Positions 1-6,598 of a stretch of 7,034 bases of DNA are shown one piece after another. How positions within the stretch are numbered: position 1 is the stretch's first letter; each line of letters begins with the position of its first letter. Position numbers and translations under genes: made by a program. The stretch comes from Butyrivibrio sp. (GTDB lineage Bacteria; Bacillota_A; Clostridia; Lachnospirales; Lachnospiraceae), in the NCBI RefSeq assembly GCF_024699075.1, contig NZ_JAILQF010000438.1, positions 1-7,034 of the forward strand. The letters run 5' to 3'. Below the pieces are notes generated by a model. It was not told the origin of the DNA and searched no databases. It saw nothing but the letters and a program-made list of their open reading frames with translations.

Positions 1-243
1 GCGAGACTGCTGGCCATCACGAAAAGTAGTATCAGTAATCCATATGTCCTTAGGCATATTATGCGGAACTATACGATCATTGAACGGAATTTTAGGTATT
101 TCCTCATAAGGAAACATGTTTCTGAATACATTCGGCTTTTGTACATCATCAAGAATGTACATGTGCTCTTCGATCTGCAAAAGATTGTTCTTGCTATTCA
201 TCGAAACCGGACGATTTTGGAATGCGTTATTATCCTGCTTCAT
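1..243 (-). CDS. DRE-TIM metallolyase (2-isopropylmalate / homocitrate / Re-citrate synthase-like), N-terminal part
   Basis: This is the start of a minus-strand gene that leaves the window on the left; 81 codons are visible and open throughout. The ATG at 243-241 follows a good GGGAGG ribosome binding site with a 9-base gap. The key signature lies at residues 68-81, reading WITDTTFRDGQQSR. It matches the first active-site strand of the DRE-TIM metallolyases (LeuA, homocitrate synthase, Re-citrate synthase, HMG-CoA lyase), in which the Asp binds the divalent metal and the Arg acts in acetyl-CoA/2-oxo-acid condensation. About 67 residues precede this strand, far more than in standard LeuA, where the motif lies near the N terminus. 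The extension is hydrophilic and shows no signal peptide. The family is secure, but the substrate is not. A Re-citrate synthase role (glutamate branch) or a divergent isopropylmalate synthase role (leucine) are both possible, because the substrate-defining residues are outside the window. Confidence 0.85.
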   Translation of the reverse strand, partial: MKQDNNAFQNRPVSMNSKNNLLQIEEHMYILDDVQKPNVFRNMFPYEEIPKIPFNDRIVPHNMPKDIWITDTTFRDGQQSR

Positions 244-306
244 TGCAGCTGCCTCCCTGTCACAAATAATGAAATTTAGTAAAAATTTAGTACTGGATTT
301 TATTTG

Positions 307-330
307 CGTATAATTGTATACAATCATACG
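307..330. promoter_or_regulatory. Near-perfect 24-bp palindrome over the -10 box: candidate operator
   Basis: The core ATTGTATACAAT (313-324) is a perfect 12-bp palindrome. Symmetry continues outward to CG..CG at 307/330 with a single mismatched pair (312/325). The palindrome covers the -10 box of the minus-strand promoter and part of its spacer, where a bound repressor would block RNA polymerase. The GT..AC arrangement resembles operators of GntR-family regulators. That family assignment is inference, and no regulator gene is present in the window. Confidence 0.6.
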
Positions 331-341
331 ATTTGTGTCAA
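313..341 (-). promoter_or_regulatory. Sigma-70 promoter of the DRE-TIM metallolyase gene
   Basis: Read on the minus strand, a perfect -35 box TTGACA (341-336) is separated by exactly 17 bases from a -10 box TACAAT (318-313). Transcription would start near 306, giving a leader of about 63 nt before the ATG at 243. The first leader bases CAAATAA (306-300) can pair with TTATTTG (269-263) just upstream of the ribosome binding site. The leader is too short for a T-box or most riboswitches. Confidence 0.8.
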
Positions 342-344
342 GGC

Positions 345-615
345 AGTAAATTTCACGTGTTTGGGTTATTAAGAGATTAATTATGTATTAATCTTTCAAG
401 TTTGATCAATAAGAGAGATATTATAATAGTTTTCATGTTAAAATAAGTTTAAATCTACCAGCGCAAAATAAAGCTGGTTATTCATTTCAAAAAGCTTCAA
501 GGCCAATCATGTATTATTTCGCAATGGCTATGAATTTCTATTTTCTTCTTTACAATTAATGACTTTATTATTCAGATATATAGTCATGACTCATACTAAA
601 AAAGGAATCTAGCTT
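345..615. other. AT-rich intergenic region upstream of the YitT gene
   Basis: No credible gene is seen in this gap. It holds several small inverted repeats: AGATTAAT/ATTAATCT with a 5-base loop (374-394), ACCAGC/GCTGGT with a 10-base loop followed by a T-rich stretch (457-478), and ATGACT (559-564) pairing with AGTCAT (582-587), the latter overlapping a 10-bp palindrome AGTCATGACT (582-591). Any of these may be operator or leader structure for the YitT gene; none matches a known riboswitch that I recognise. Confidence 0.5.
402..444 (+). promoter_or_regulatory. Possible promoter region for the YitT gene
   Basis: A perfect TATAAT (422-427) lies downstream of TTGATC (402-407), but the gap is only 14 bases. 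An alternative is the extended -10 TGTTAAAAT (436-444), which has no good -35. Either would give a leader of roughly 165-185 nt containing the 457-478 hairpin. The assignment is weak. Confidence 0.3.
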
Positions 616-1473
616 ATGACTAAAATTTTTGGAAAAAGATATTATGATCTTGTGTCCTTACTCTTCATTATCCTGGGTGCTTTAATGGCAAGTTTTTCAG
701 TTGCCTGTATACTGCTTCCAAATGATACCCTTGATTATGGAACAGCAGGTCTTGGCATTATTATAAGTAGACTCTCAGGCATTAACCTGTCCGTATGCGT
801 ATTTGCAGTTTTTCTTCCATTTATAATAAGCGGCATATTTTTCCTTGGTAAAACATTTACTGTAAAAGCGCTTATCGGATCAGTCACCTACACAGTTGGT
901 CTTGAATTATTTGAAAACATCCCCTTCGTTTTAAATACAGAACATTTTATAGCTGTAGCCTTCGGAGGAGCAATCCTTGGAGCAGGATTGTCACTCATAC
1001 TTCGATTTGGAGGCTGTATCGATGGTTCTGAAATCCTGGCCAATATCATTGTAGACAAGTATTCCGAAAAAACAGGAAGAAACATCAGCATGACTTCGAT
1101 TCTTGTAACCTTTAATATACTGGTCTATACAGCAGCCTTTTTCTTATTAAATCAAAACAGCGCACTTTTAGGGCTCCTTGTATACATAGTAGCAACTTCA
1201 ATAACCGACCACTTCACAGACCGCTTTGAAGCTATCAAAAGAGTTACCATTATCACCAAGAACCCTGATGGTCTCATAAACAAGATCAAAAACGATATGA
1301 AAAAGACCTGCACTGTCATGGACTCCTACGGCGCAATTGCCGGTAAAAACAAAACTGTTATATGCTATGTGACCTATTTTGAACTTCGAAGACTAAGAGA
1401 TATAATAGACTCTTTTGAAGAAAAAGCTTTCATAACCGTATCTTCAATTGATGAGATCCATATCAAAAAATAA
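616..1473 (+). CDS. YitT family integral membrane protein (DUF161 + DUF2179)
   Basis: The 285-residue protein has the length and layout of the Firmicutes YitT/YqfU family. A hydrophobic N-terminal part has about six likely membrane segments (around residues 11-33, 44-54, 60-78, 84-100, 111-129 and 160-200), and a soluble C-terminal DUF2179-type domain follows (about 210-283). The glycine-rich stretch FGGCIDGSEILANI (131-144) corresponds to the family's GG-x-x-DG-x-x-ILA signature. The tail YVTYFELRRL...AFITVSSIDEIH (251-282) is the typical ferredoxin-like end of DUF2179. The ATG follows an AAGGA site with a 9-base gap. It stands alone and converges on the EF-G-like gene. The biochemical function of this family is not established; a transport or small-ligand-sensing role is only a guess. 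The family assignment is firm. Confidence 0.9.
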   Translation: MTKIFGKRYYDLVSLLFIILGALMASFSVACILLPNDTLDYGTAGLGIIISRLSGINLSVCVFAVFLPFIISGIFFLGKTFTVKALIGSVTYTVGLELFENIPFVLNTEHFIAVAFGGAILGAGLSLILRFGGCIDGSEILANIIVDKYSEKTGRNISMTSILVTFNILVYTAAFFLLNQNSALLGLLVYIVATSITDHFTDRFEAIKRVTIITKNPDGLINKIKNDMKKTCTVMDSYGAIAGKNKTVICYVTYFELRRLRDIIDSFEEKAFITVSSIDEIHIKK

Positions 1474-1474
1474 C

Positions 1475-1511
1475 AGAAGGTTTGATGCCCCCAGCATCAA
1501 ACCTTCTTTTT
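1475..1511. terminator. Strong intrinsic terminator, probably bidirectional
   Basis: A perfect 14-bp stem, AGAAGGTTTGATGC (1475-1488) against GCATCAAACCTTCT (1494-1507), encloses a 5-base CCCCA loop and runs into a T tract (1505-1511). It begins one base after the YitT gene stop. On the minus strand the same stem is followed by GTTATTTTTTG, so it can also end transcription from the EF-G-like gene, whose stop is 68 bases before the stem. Confidence 0.95.
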
Positions 1512-1574
1512 GTTCATCAGCTTTTTAGCTTATGTACAGTTTTATTTACGCTAACCTTTCCTTCTCCAAAAAAG

Positions 1575-3668
1575 TTATTCATCTGATTCGCTGTCTGCTG
1601 CAACCTTTGCTGCTCTTGCCTCAACTTCTTTGGTCTGAACATCTGAAGGACACTGCTCATAACGAGCGAATTCATATTCATAATCTCCTGCACCACCTGT
1701 CATGGAACGAAGCTGTGTACAATAACCGTACAGCTCCATCTGAGGAACATCTGCTTCTATAACCTGCTTGCCACCGGCTATAGGATTCATTCCTGTTACA
1801 CGTCCACGACGCTTATTAAGATCACCCATTACATCACCTGTGAAGTTATCCGGAACTGTAACCTTCAAAGATACGATTGGCTCAAGAAGTACAGGTGTTG
1901 CCTTCATGAACGCATCCTTAAATGCCTGTCTTGCTGCAACCTTGAATGCCATTTCAGAAGAATCTACAGGGTGATAAGAACCATCATAAAGTGTAGCCTT
2001 AACACCAACTACAGGATAAGCTGCAAGTGGTCCTCTCTGAACGGATTCAGCAAGGCCTTTTTCTACAGCAGGGAAGTAGTTCTTAGGAACTGCACCTCCG
2101 ACAACTTCTTCTGCAAACTCATAAGACTTTGTAACATCTCCAAGAGGCTCAAAGCGCATCTTTACATGACCATACTGACCATGTCCGCCTGTCTGCTTCT
2201 TATATTTGGATTCTACATCCGCATTCTTACGAATAGTCTCACGGAAAGCTACCTTCGGTTTCGTAAGATCAATTGCTACCTTATATTCATTAAGAAGCTT
2301 TGATGCAATAACATCAATATGCATATCGCCCATACCATAGATAAGGGACTGATGATTTTCTGCATCATTTACAACCTTCATTGTAGGATCTTCAGCCTGA
2401 AGCTTAGCAAGAGACTGTGCGATCTTATCGATATCACTCTTATTCTGTGCATGATATCTCTGACATGTAAATGGTGTAGAGATGTTCATCTTAGCATATT
2501 GTACAGGAGTTGCCTTAGTTGCAAGTGAATCACCTGTGCTGATATCAAGCTTCTGAAGAGCACACAGATCACCGGCATGAACTTCACCGATCTCTTCTGT
2601 CTTATTTCCTCTTAAGATATAGAGCTTACCAATCTTGATCTCTTCATCAGTATTGGTATCATACAGAACGTCATCTGTCTTAAGAACACCAGAACGAACC
2701 TTTATAAGAGAATACTTACCAATGAAAGGATCGATAATAGTCTTAAATACAAATGCAGTCTTTGGCTTTGAGAAATCGAAGTTAGCCTCGAATATCTCGT
2801 TAGTCTTAGTATTGATACCGCTCATAGGACGGTTATCAGGACTTGGCATATACTTAACAATATCATCAAGAAGTGTATACACACCTTCGCAGAATATTGA
2901 TGAGCCCTGCTCTACAGGAACTATGCTTCCGTCACATACATTTGTTCTAAGAGCTGCACGGATCTCATTTTCAGAGAAAGTCTCTCCGTTAAAATAACGG
3001 TCCATGAGATCTTCACTTGTCTCTGCAACTGCTTCCATAAGAGTATCTCTATAAGAAGCAAGATATTCCTTACTGTATTCCGGAACATCCATAGGAGTTG
3101 CTTCCTTATTTTCCCAACGGAAAGCCTTCTCCTGAATAACATTTACATAACCGATAAGCTTTTCATCTTCACGAATAGGAAGATTGAATGGAGCTATCTT
3201 CTTACCAAATTTATCTACTAAATCCTGGACAACCTGACGATATGAAACTTCATCTATATCCATATCCGAAACATAGATCATGCGGGGAATATTGTATTCT
3301 TCACACAGATCCCATGCCTTCTGGGTTCCTACCTCTATACCGCTCTTACCTGATACAACGATAATAGCTGCATCAGCTACACTTATAGCCTCTTCAACTT
3401 CACCTACGAAATCAAAGAAACCGGGAGTATCAAGAATATTGATCTTGCATCCATCCCACTCAAGCGGAATAGTTGACGTACTGATGGAAATCTTACGCTT
3501 TTGTTCTTCTTTGTCATAATCGCTAATGGTATTACCATCATCGATAGAGCCAAGTCTGGATGTAACGCCGGCAAGATAACACATAGCTTCCGCTAAAGTT
3601 GACTTACCACAGCTTCCATGTCCAAGCAACACAACGTTACGAATCTTGTCAGTGGTGTAAACGTTCAT
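1575..3668 (-). CDS. EF-G-like translational GTPase (second EF-G, FusA2 type)
   Basis: The 697-residue protein covers all five EF-G domains. The G domain has P-loop GHGSCGKST (16-24) and DTPGFFDF (80-87). Domain II is at about 300-385, domain III includes GDMHID (447-452), domain IV has TGGHGQYGHV (493-502) and YDGSYHPVDSSE (561-572), and domain V runs from about 593 with GDVMGDLNKRRGR (611-623). It differs from canonical EF-G: the usual AHIDAGKTT P-loop is GHGSCGKST, the catalytic His of DTPGHVDF is Phe84, and NKMD is SDMD (134-137). These changes mark it as the EF-G-like paralogue group rather than the housekeeping FusA, normally encoded beside rpsL/rpsG. The intact domain IV tip argues that it still enters the ribosomal decoding site. 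Tet(M)-type ribosome protection seems less likely. The ATG at 3668 has GGAGG with a 7-base gap. It has its own promoter and stands alone; the acidic C-terminal tail ends SESDE. Confidence 0.9.
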   Translation of the reverse strand: MNVYTTDKIRNVVLLGHGSCGKSTLAEAMCYLAGVTSRLGSIDDGNTISDYDKEEQKRKISISTSTIPLEWDGCKINILDTPGFFDFVGEVEEAISVADAAIIVVSGKSGIEVGTQKAWDLCEEYNIPRMIYVSDMDIDEVSYRQVVQDLVDKFGKKIAPFNLPIREDEKLIGYVNVIQEKAFRWENKEATPMDVPEYSKEYLASYRDTLMEAVAETSEDLMDRYFNGETFSENEIRAALRTNVCDGSIVPVEQGSSIFCEGVYTLLDDIVKYMPSPDNRPMSGINTKTNEIFEANFDFSKPKTAFVFKTIIDPFIGKYSLIKVRSGVLKTDDVLYDTNTDEEIKIGKLYILRGNKTEEIGEVHAGDLCALQKLDISTGDSLATKATPVQYAKMNISTPFTCQRYHAQNKSDIDKIAQSLAKLQAEDPTMKVVNDAENHQSLIYGMGDMHIDVIASKLLNEYKVAIDLTKPKVAFRETIRKNADVESKYKKQTGGHGQYGHVKMRFEPLGDVTKSYEFAEEVVGGAVPKNYFPAVEKGLAESVQRGPLAAYPVVGVKATLYDGSYHPVDSSEMAFKVAARQAFKDAFMKATPVLLEPIVSLKVTVPDNFTGDVMGDLNKRRGRVTGMNPIAGGKQVIEADVPQMELYGYCTQLRSMTGGAGDYEYEFARYEQCPSDVQTKEVEARAAKVAADSESDE

Positions 3669-3747
3669 ATCCTGTCCTCCAGTATGTAATTATTTTGGGT
3701 AAAATGTAGATAAAACTAGATTCTCCTCCCACATGTCCCATGTATAT

Positions 3748-3776
3748 ATTTTACAAAGTTTTACCTCGAATATCAA
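3748..3776 (-). promoter_or_regulatory. Sigma-70 promoter of the EF-G-like gene
   Basis: On the minus strand TTGATA (3776-3771) and TAAAAT (3753-3748) are separated by exactly 17 bases. The start would fall near 3741, giving a leader of about 73 nt. An inverted repeat ACATG-TCC-CATGT (3731-3743) sits at the predicted start and could be an operator or a 5' hairpin. A GGGAGGAG sequence just after it in the leader has no start codon behind it, so it does not signal a leader peptide. Confidence 0.7.
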
Positions 3777-3781
3777 GAAAA

Positions 3782-3823
3782 ATGTGCATTTGCTCCAAAA
3801 CGTTTTTTCGAACATGCGCATTT
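3782..3823. repeat. Pair of 10-bp near-identical repeats between divergent promoters
   Basis: ATGTGCATTT (3782-3791) and ATGCGCATTT (3814-3823) differ at one base and are offset by 32 bp, about three helical turns. Each is centred on a near or full palindrome (ATGCGCAT is perfect). They lie between the -35 boxes of the EF-G-like gene and tyrA, a suitable place for a shared regulator, but two copies in AT-rich DNA may be chance. Confidence 0.35.
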
Positions 3824-3848
3824 TCCTAGAATTATATATATTTTAATG

Positions 3849-3877
3849 TTGTTTTTCGCAAGTTAAAGTGGTATAGT
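3849..3877 (+). promoter_or_regulatory. Sigma-70 promoter (extended -10) for tyrA-aroA
   Basis: TTGTTT (3849-3854) is followed after 17 bases by TATAGT (3872-3877), with TGG directly before the -10 as in extended -10 promoters. The start would be near 3884, leaving a leader of about 90 nt, too short for a T-box. It is divergent from the promoter of the EF-G-like gene, with about 72 bp between the two -35 boxes. Confidence 0.65.
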
Positions 3878-3974
3878 AATAAAAAATTGCTATTCTGTGA
3901 CTAGGCTTATTTTCTGGCTTTGTCCAAGTTACATCCTATTTTTAAATCATAAAATACAGTTTGGATAATAATAT

Positions 3975-5066
3975 ATGGAAAACATAACTTGCGGTTTTAT
4001 CGGTCTTGGTCTTATAGGCGGATCTATGGCCAAGGCACTTAAAAGTGGTAATAAAAATCTCAAAATAGTTGCTTATGATGTAAATATGGAAACACTTGAA
4101 ATGGCTCGTGCAGATGACATTGCTGATGAGATCTGCTCTTCTATAGACGAGCATTTTCTTGCATGTGACTATATTTTCCTGTGTGCACCTGTACAGATCA
4201 ATATTGATAATGTTGCAAAGATCAAACAGTTCTTAAACAAAGATGCTGTTCTTACAGATATAGGTTCTGTTAAGACACAGATTCATGAGCACGTACATGA
4301 ACTTGGCCTTGATTCTCAGTTTATCGGAGGTCATCCGATGGCTGGTACAGAAAGAATTGGATATATCAATTCAAAACCTATCATACTTGAGAATGCCTAC
4401 TATATTCTTACAAAGACTCCTGAAATAAGTGAAGACAAAGTCAATAAATTCTATGATCTTGTTAAGAGCATGGGAGCTATTCCTCTTGTCATGGACCACA
4501 GACAACACGACTATATAGTAGCAGCAATATCACACGTACCACACGTAATCTCTGCTTCTCTGGTAAATCTTGTAAGGAATTCCGATTCAGAGAACGGACT
4601 TATGAAGCTTACAGCAGCAGGTGGATTTAAGGATATCACCAGGATATCATCATCTTCTCCTGTCATGTGGCAGCAGATATGCCTGACTAATACAGAGAAC
4701 ATATCAAAACTTCTTGGAAACTATATAGATTCACTTATAAAGATCAAAGAGCAGATTGATAGCAAAGAAGCTGACTCCATAATCCGCTTTTTCAAGGATG
4801 CCAGAGAATATCGTGAATCTTTCATAGATTCTTCCGGAGGCCCTATCAAAAAGATATATAACATTCATATTGATATTGCTGACCAGCCGGGTGTTCTTGC
4901 TACAGTAGCAACCCTCCTTGCTGTTCATAACATAAATATCAAAAACATTGGTATCATGCACAACCGTGAATATCAAAGCGGAAGCCTGCAGATAGAATTC
5001 AATGATGAACACGATCAGCTTGAATCTATAGCACTACTCAAATCACACGGCTATACTGTTTCTTGA
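3975..5066 (+). CDS. tyrA: Prephenate dehydrogenase with C-terminal ACT domain
   Basis: TyrA oxidatively decarboxylates prephenate to 4-hydroxyphenylpyruvate using NAD+, the committed step to tyrosine, in the cytoplasm. The 363-residue protein has an N-terminal Rossmann fold with GLGLIGGS (10-17) and Asp35 at the end of the second strand, as expected for NAD+ preference. HPMAGTE (120-126) contains the family's catalytic His120. ISHVPHVISASL (185-196) and GGFKDITRI (216-224) belong to the helical dimerisation and substrate-binding domain, with Arg223 placed to bind prephenate. An ACT domain fills about 294-363 (IADQPGVLATVATLL, then NIKNIGI) and probably mediates tyrosine feedback. The start is fixed: an in-frame TAA lies at 3969-3971 and the Rossmann glycines follow at once. 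The ribosome binding site is weak (GGA at 3963-3965). No chorismate mutase domain is fused. aroA follows 147 bp downstream on the same strand. Confidence 0.95.
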   Translation: MENITCGFIGLGLIGGSMAKALKSGNKNLKIVAYDVNMETLEMARADDIADEICSSIDEHFLACDYIFLCAPVQINIDNVAKIKQFLNKDAVLTDIGSVKTQIHEHVHELGLDSQFIGGHPMAGTERIGYINSKPIILENAYYILTKTPEISEDKVNKFYDLVKSMGAIPLVMDHRQHDYIVAAISHVPHVISASLVNLVRNSDSENGLMKLTAAGGFKDITRISSSSPVMWQQICLTNTENISKLLGNYIDSLIKIKEQIDSKEADSIIRFFKDAREYRESFIDSSGGPIKKIYNIHIDIADQPGVLATVATLLAVHNINIKNIGIMHNREYQSGSLQIEFNDEHDQLESIALLKSHGYTVS

Positions 5067-5213
5067 ATATAGCCTACGTGACAACGGACACCACCTCTTA
5101 ACAAGCTGCATCTAACAGCTCTTATTTCAGGCAGAGCCCGGTCCCTACTGCTACTGTTTATATTAAACAGCGCAGACAATATATACACAACACATTAAAC
5201 AAGGCAGGTTATT
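5067..5213 (+). other. 147-bp tyrA-aroA spacer with a small palindrome
   Basis: No gene or clear promoter is visible. The spacer contains CTGTTTA-TAT-TAAACAG (5154-5170), a perfect palindrome with 7-bp arms and a 3-base centre, and a weaker AGCTG/CAGCT pair (5104-5119). Neither is followed by a T tract, so a terminator is unlikely and the two genes are probably co-transcribed. Confidence 0.4.
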
Positions 5214-6548
5214 ATGATCAATTTAACAAGTACTAAAAAGCCTCTCAAAGGCGAGGTGCATGTACCCGGAGATAAATCAATCTCACATCGCAGCGTTATG
5301 TTTGCTGCCCTTGCAGAAGGTTCATCACAGATTACCGGATTCCTCGGAGGTGCTGACTGTCTTTCTACCATTGACTGTTTCAGGAAAATGGGTGTTTTTA
5401 TAGAACAAACAGACAGACCAATTAATGGTGTGCCAACTATAACCATTCACGGACAGGGCCTTTACGGTCTCAAAGAGCCAACCGCGCCTCTTTATACCGG
5501 TAACAGCGGCACAACCACAAGACTTATGGCCGGAATCCTTGCTGCCCAGAAATTCGACTCAGATATAACAGGTGATGAGTCTATTGAAAAAAGACCCATG
5601 AACAGAATCATAAGACCTCTATCCGATATGGGTGCGAGTGTTACAAGCGTCAAAGATAACGGATGCTGCCCTCTTCATATCGAAGGCGGTCACCTTCTTC
5701 ATGGAATCGTATATCACAATTCCGTAGCTTCAGCACAGGTCAAATCCTGTATTCTTCTTGCAGGTCTTTATGCCCAGGGCGATACAGTAGTTCATGAACC
5801 GGCCCTTTCAAGAAATCATACCGAGATCATGCTTAGATATTTCGGAGCTGATGTTCATAATGATGCTACACGCTACGGCCCATCCGCAGCAGTACTTCAT
5901 CCGGGAATGCCGCTTTACGGAAGACAGATAAATGTTCCGGGCGATATAAGCTCAGCTGCATATTTTATAGCTGCCGCACTTATGGTACCCGGTTCAGAAG
6001 TACTCATTCACAATGTTGGCATTAACAGCACACGTGCAGGATTCCTTGCAGCTGTAAAGCAAATGGGTGCCGATATTACTCTTCTTAATGAAGATAACAA
6101 CATGGAGCCAAGAGCTGATATCCTCGTAAGATATTCAGAACTTAGCAGCCCTAACAATGATACTTTCGAACTTGGCGGCAAGATAATACCTACCATGATC
6201 GATGAAATACCGATATTTGCAGTTCTCGCAGCTGTATCTAATTGTAAGACCATCATCAAGGATGCTGCAGAACTCAAGGTAAAAGAAAGTAACAGAATAG
6301 ATACAATAGTTGAAAACTTAAAAGCCATGGGCGCCGACATCACAGCAACCGATGACGGAATGATAATAAATGGCGGCAGGCCTCTTCACGGGGCAATAAT
6401 TGATTCTCACAAGGATCACCGCATTGCCATGAGCTTTGCTATTGCATCACTTGTAGCTACAAGCGAAACCAAAATAAAGGACGAAGAATGTGTAGATATC
6501 TCCTATCCAACCTTCTTCCGCGACTTTAACAGCCTTATAAATAACTGA
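5214..6548 (+). CDS. aroA: 3-phosphoshikimate 1-carboxyvinyltransferase (EPSP synthase)
   Basis: The enzyme joins phosphoenolpyruvate to shikimate 3-phosphate, the sixth step of the shikimate pathway leading to chorismate. The 444-residue length is normal. Both halves of the double-barrel fold show their signatures: PGDKSISHRS (18-27, with Lys21 and Arg26), GNSGTTTRLMAG (96-107), EKRPMNRII (125-133), SAQVKS (173-178), VPGDISSAAYF (241-251), IDEIP (329-333, catalytic Asp330), LKVKESNRI (354-362) and HKDHRIAMSF (399-408). SAQ-x-K instead of the SSQ of E. coli AroA, together with GNSGTT-x-RL, points to the class II (Gram-positive type) enzyme. Glyphosate sensitivity cannot be read from this alone, since the PEP-site Gly (Gly99) is retained. 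The ATG at 5214 follows AAGGCAGG (5201-5208). Together with tyrA, which uses a product downstream of chorismate, it forms a tyrosine-supply unit; the other pathway genes are not in the window. Confidence 0.96.
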   Translation: MINLTSTKKPLKGEVHVPGDKSISHRSVMFAALAEGSSQITGFLGGADCLSTIDCFRKMGVFIEQTDRPINGVPTITIHGQGLYGLKEPTAPLYTGNSGTTTRLMAGILAAQKFDSDITGDESIEKRPMNRIIRPLSDMGASVTSVKDNGCCPLHIEGGHLLHGIVYHNSVASAQVKSCILLAGLYAQGDTVVHEPALSRNHTEIMLRYFGADVHNDATRYGPSAAVLHPGMPLYGRQINVPGDISSAAYFIAAALMVPGSEVLIHNVGINSTRAGFLAAVKQMGADITLLNEDNNMEPRADILVRYSELSSPNNDTFELGGKIIPTMIDEIPIFAVLAAVSNCKTIIKDAAELKVKESNRIDTIVENLKAMGADITATDDGMIINGGRPLHGAIIDSHKDHRIAMSFAIASLVATSETKIKDEECVDISYPTFFRDFNSLINN

Positions 6549-6598
6549 TATTTTATATTTTTATATTCAGACTTCGCATATAAAACACATGCTACTGT

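Noticed and set aside
61..313. Two plus-strand open frames of 72 and 65 codons at the left edge
   Set aside because: They overlap the minus-strand metallolyase gene, which has a clear family motif, ribosome binding site and promoter. The plus frames have no such support and run through the minus-strand promoter.
1532..3519. Several plus-strand open frames of 68-120 codons
   Set aside because: They are shadows of the EF-G-like gene, which is fully supported on the minus strand by domain motifs across its whole length.
3804..3823. Possible LexA/DinR box (CGAACATGCGCAT)
   Set aside because: Only the GAAC half-site is present. The matching GTTC half is missing at the expected spacing.
3921..3931. 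TGTCCAAGTTA upstream of tyrA, repeated exactly at 6739-6749 in the right arm of the long inverted repeat
   Set aside because: An 11-base match is expected by chance in a 7-kb AT-rich window, and the flanking bases do not continue the similarity well enough to claim a second copy of the element.
3884..3974. T-box or other amino-acid attenuator in the tyrA leader
   Set aside because: The predicted leader is only about 90 nt, with no stem I, no T-box bulge sequence and no terminator hairpin.
6008..6343. Minus-strand open frame of 111 codons inside aroA
   Set aside because: It lies wholly within the well-supported aroA coding sequence and has no ribosome binding site or recognisable motif.
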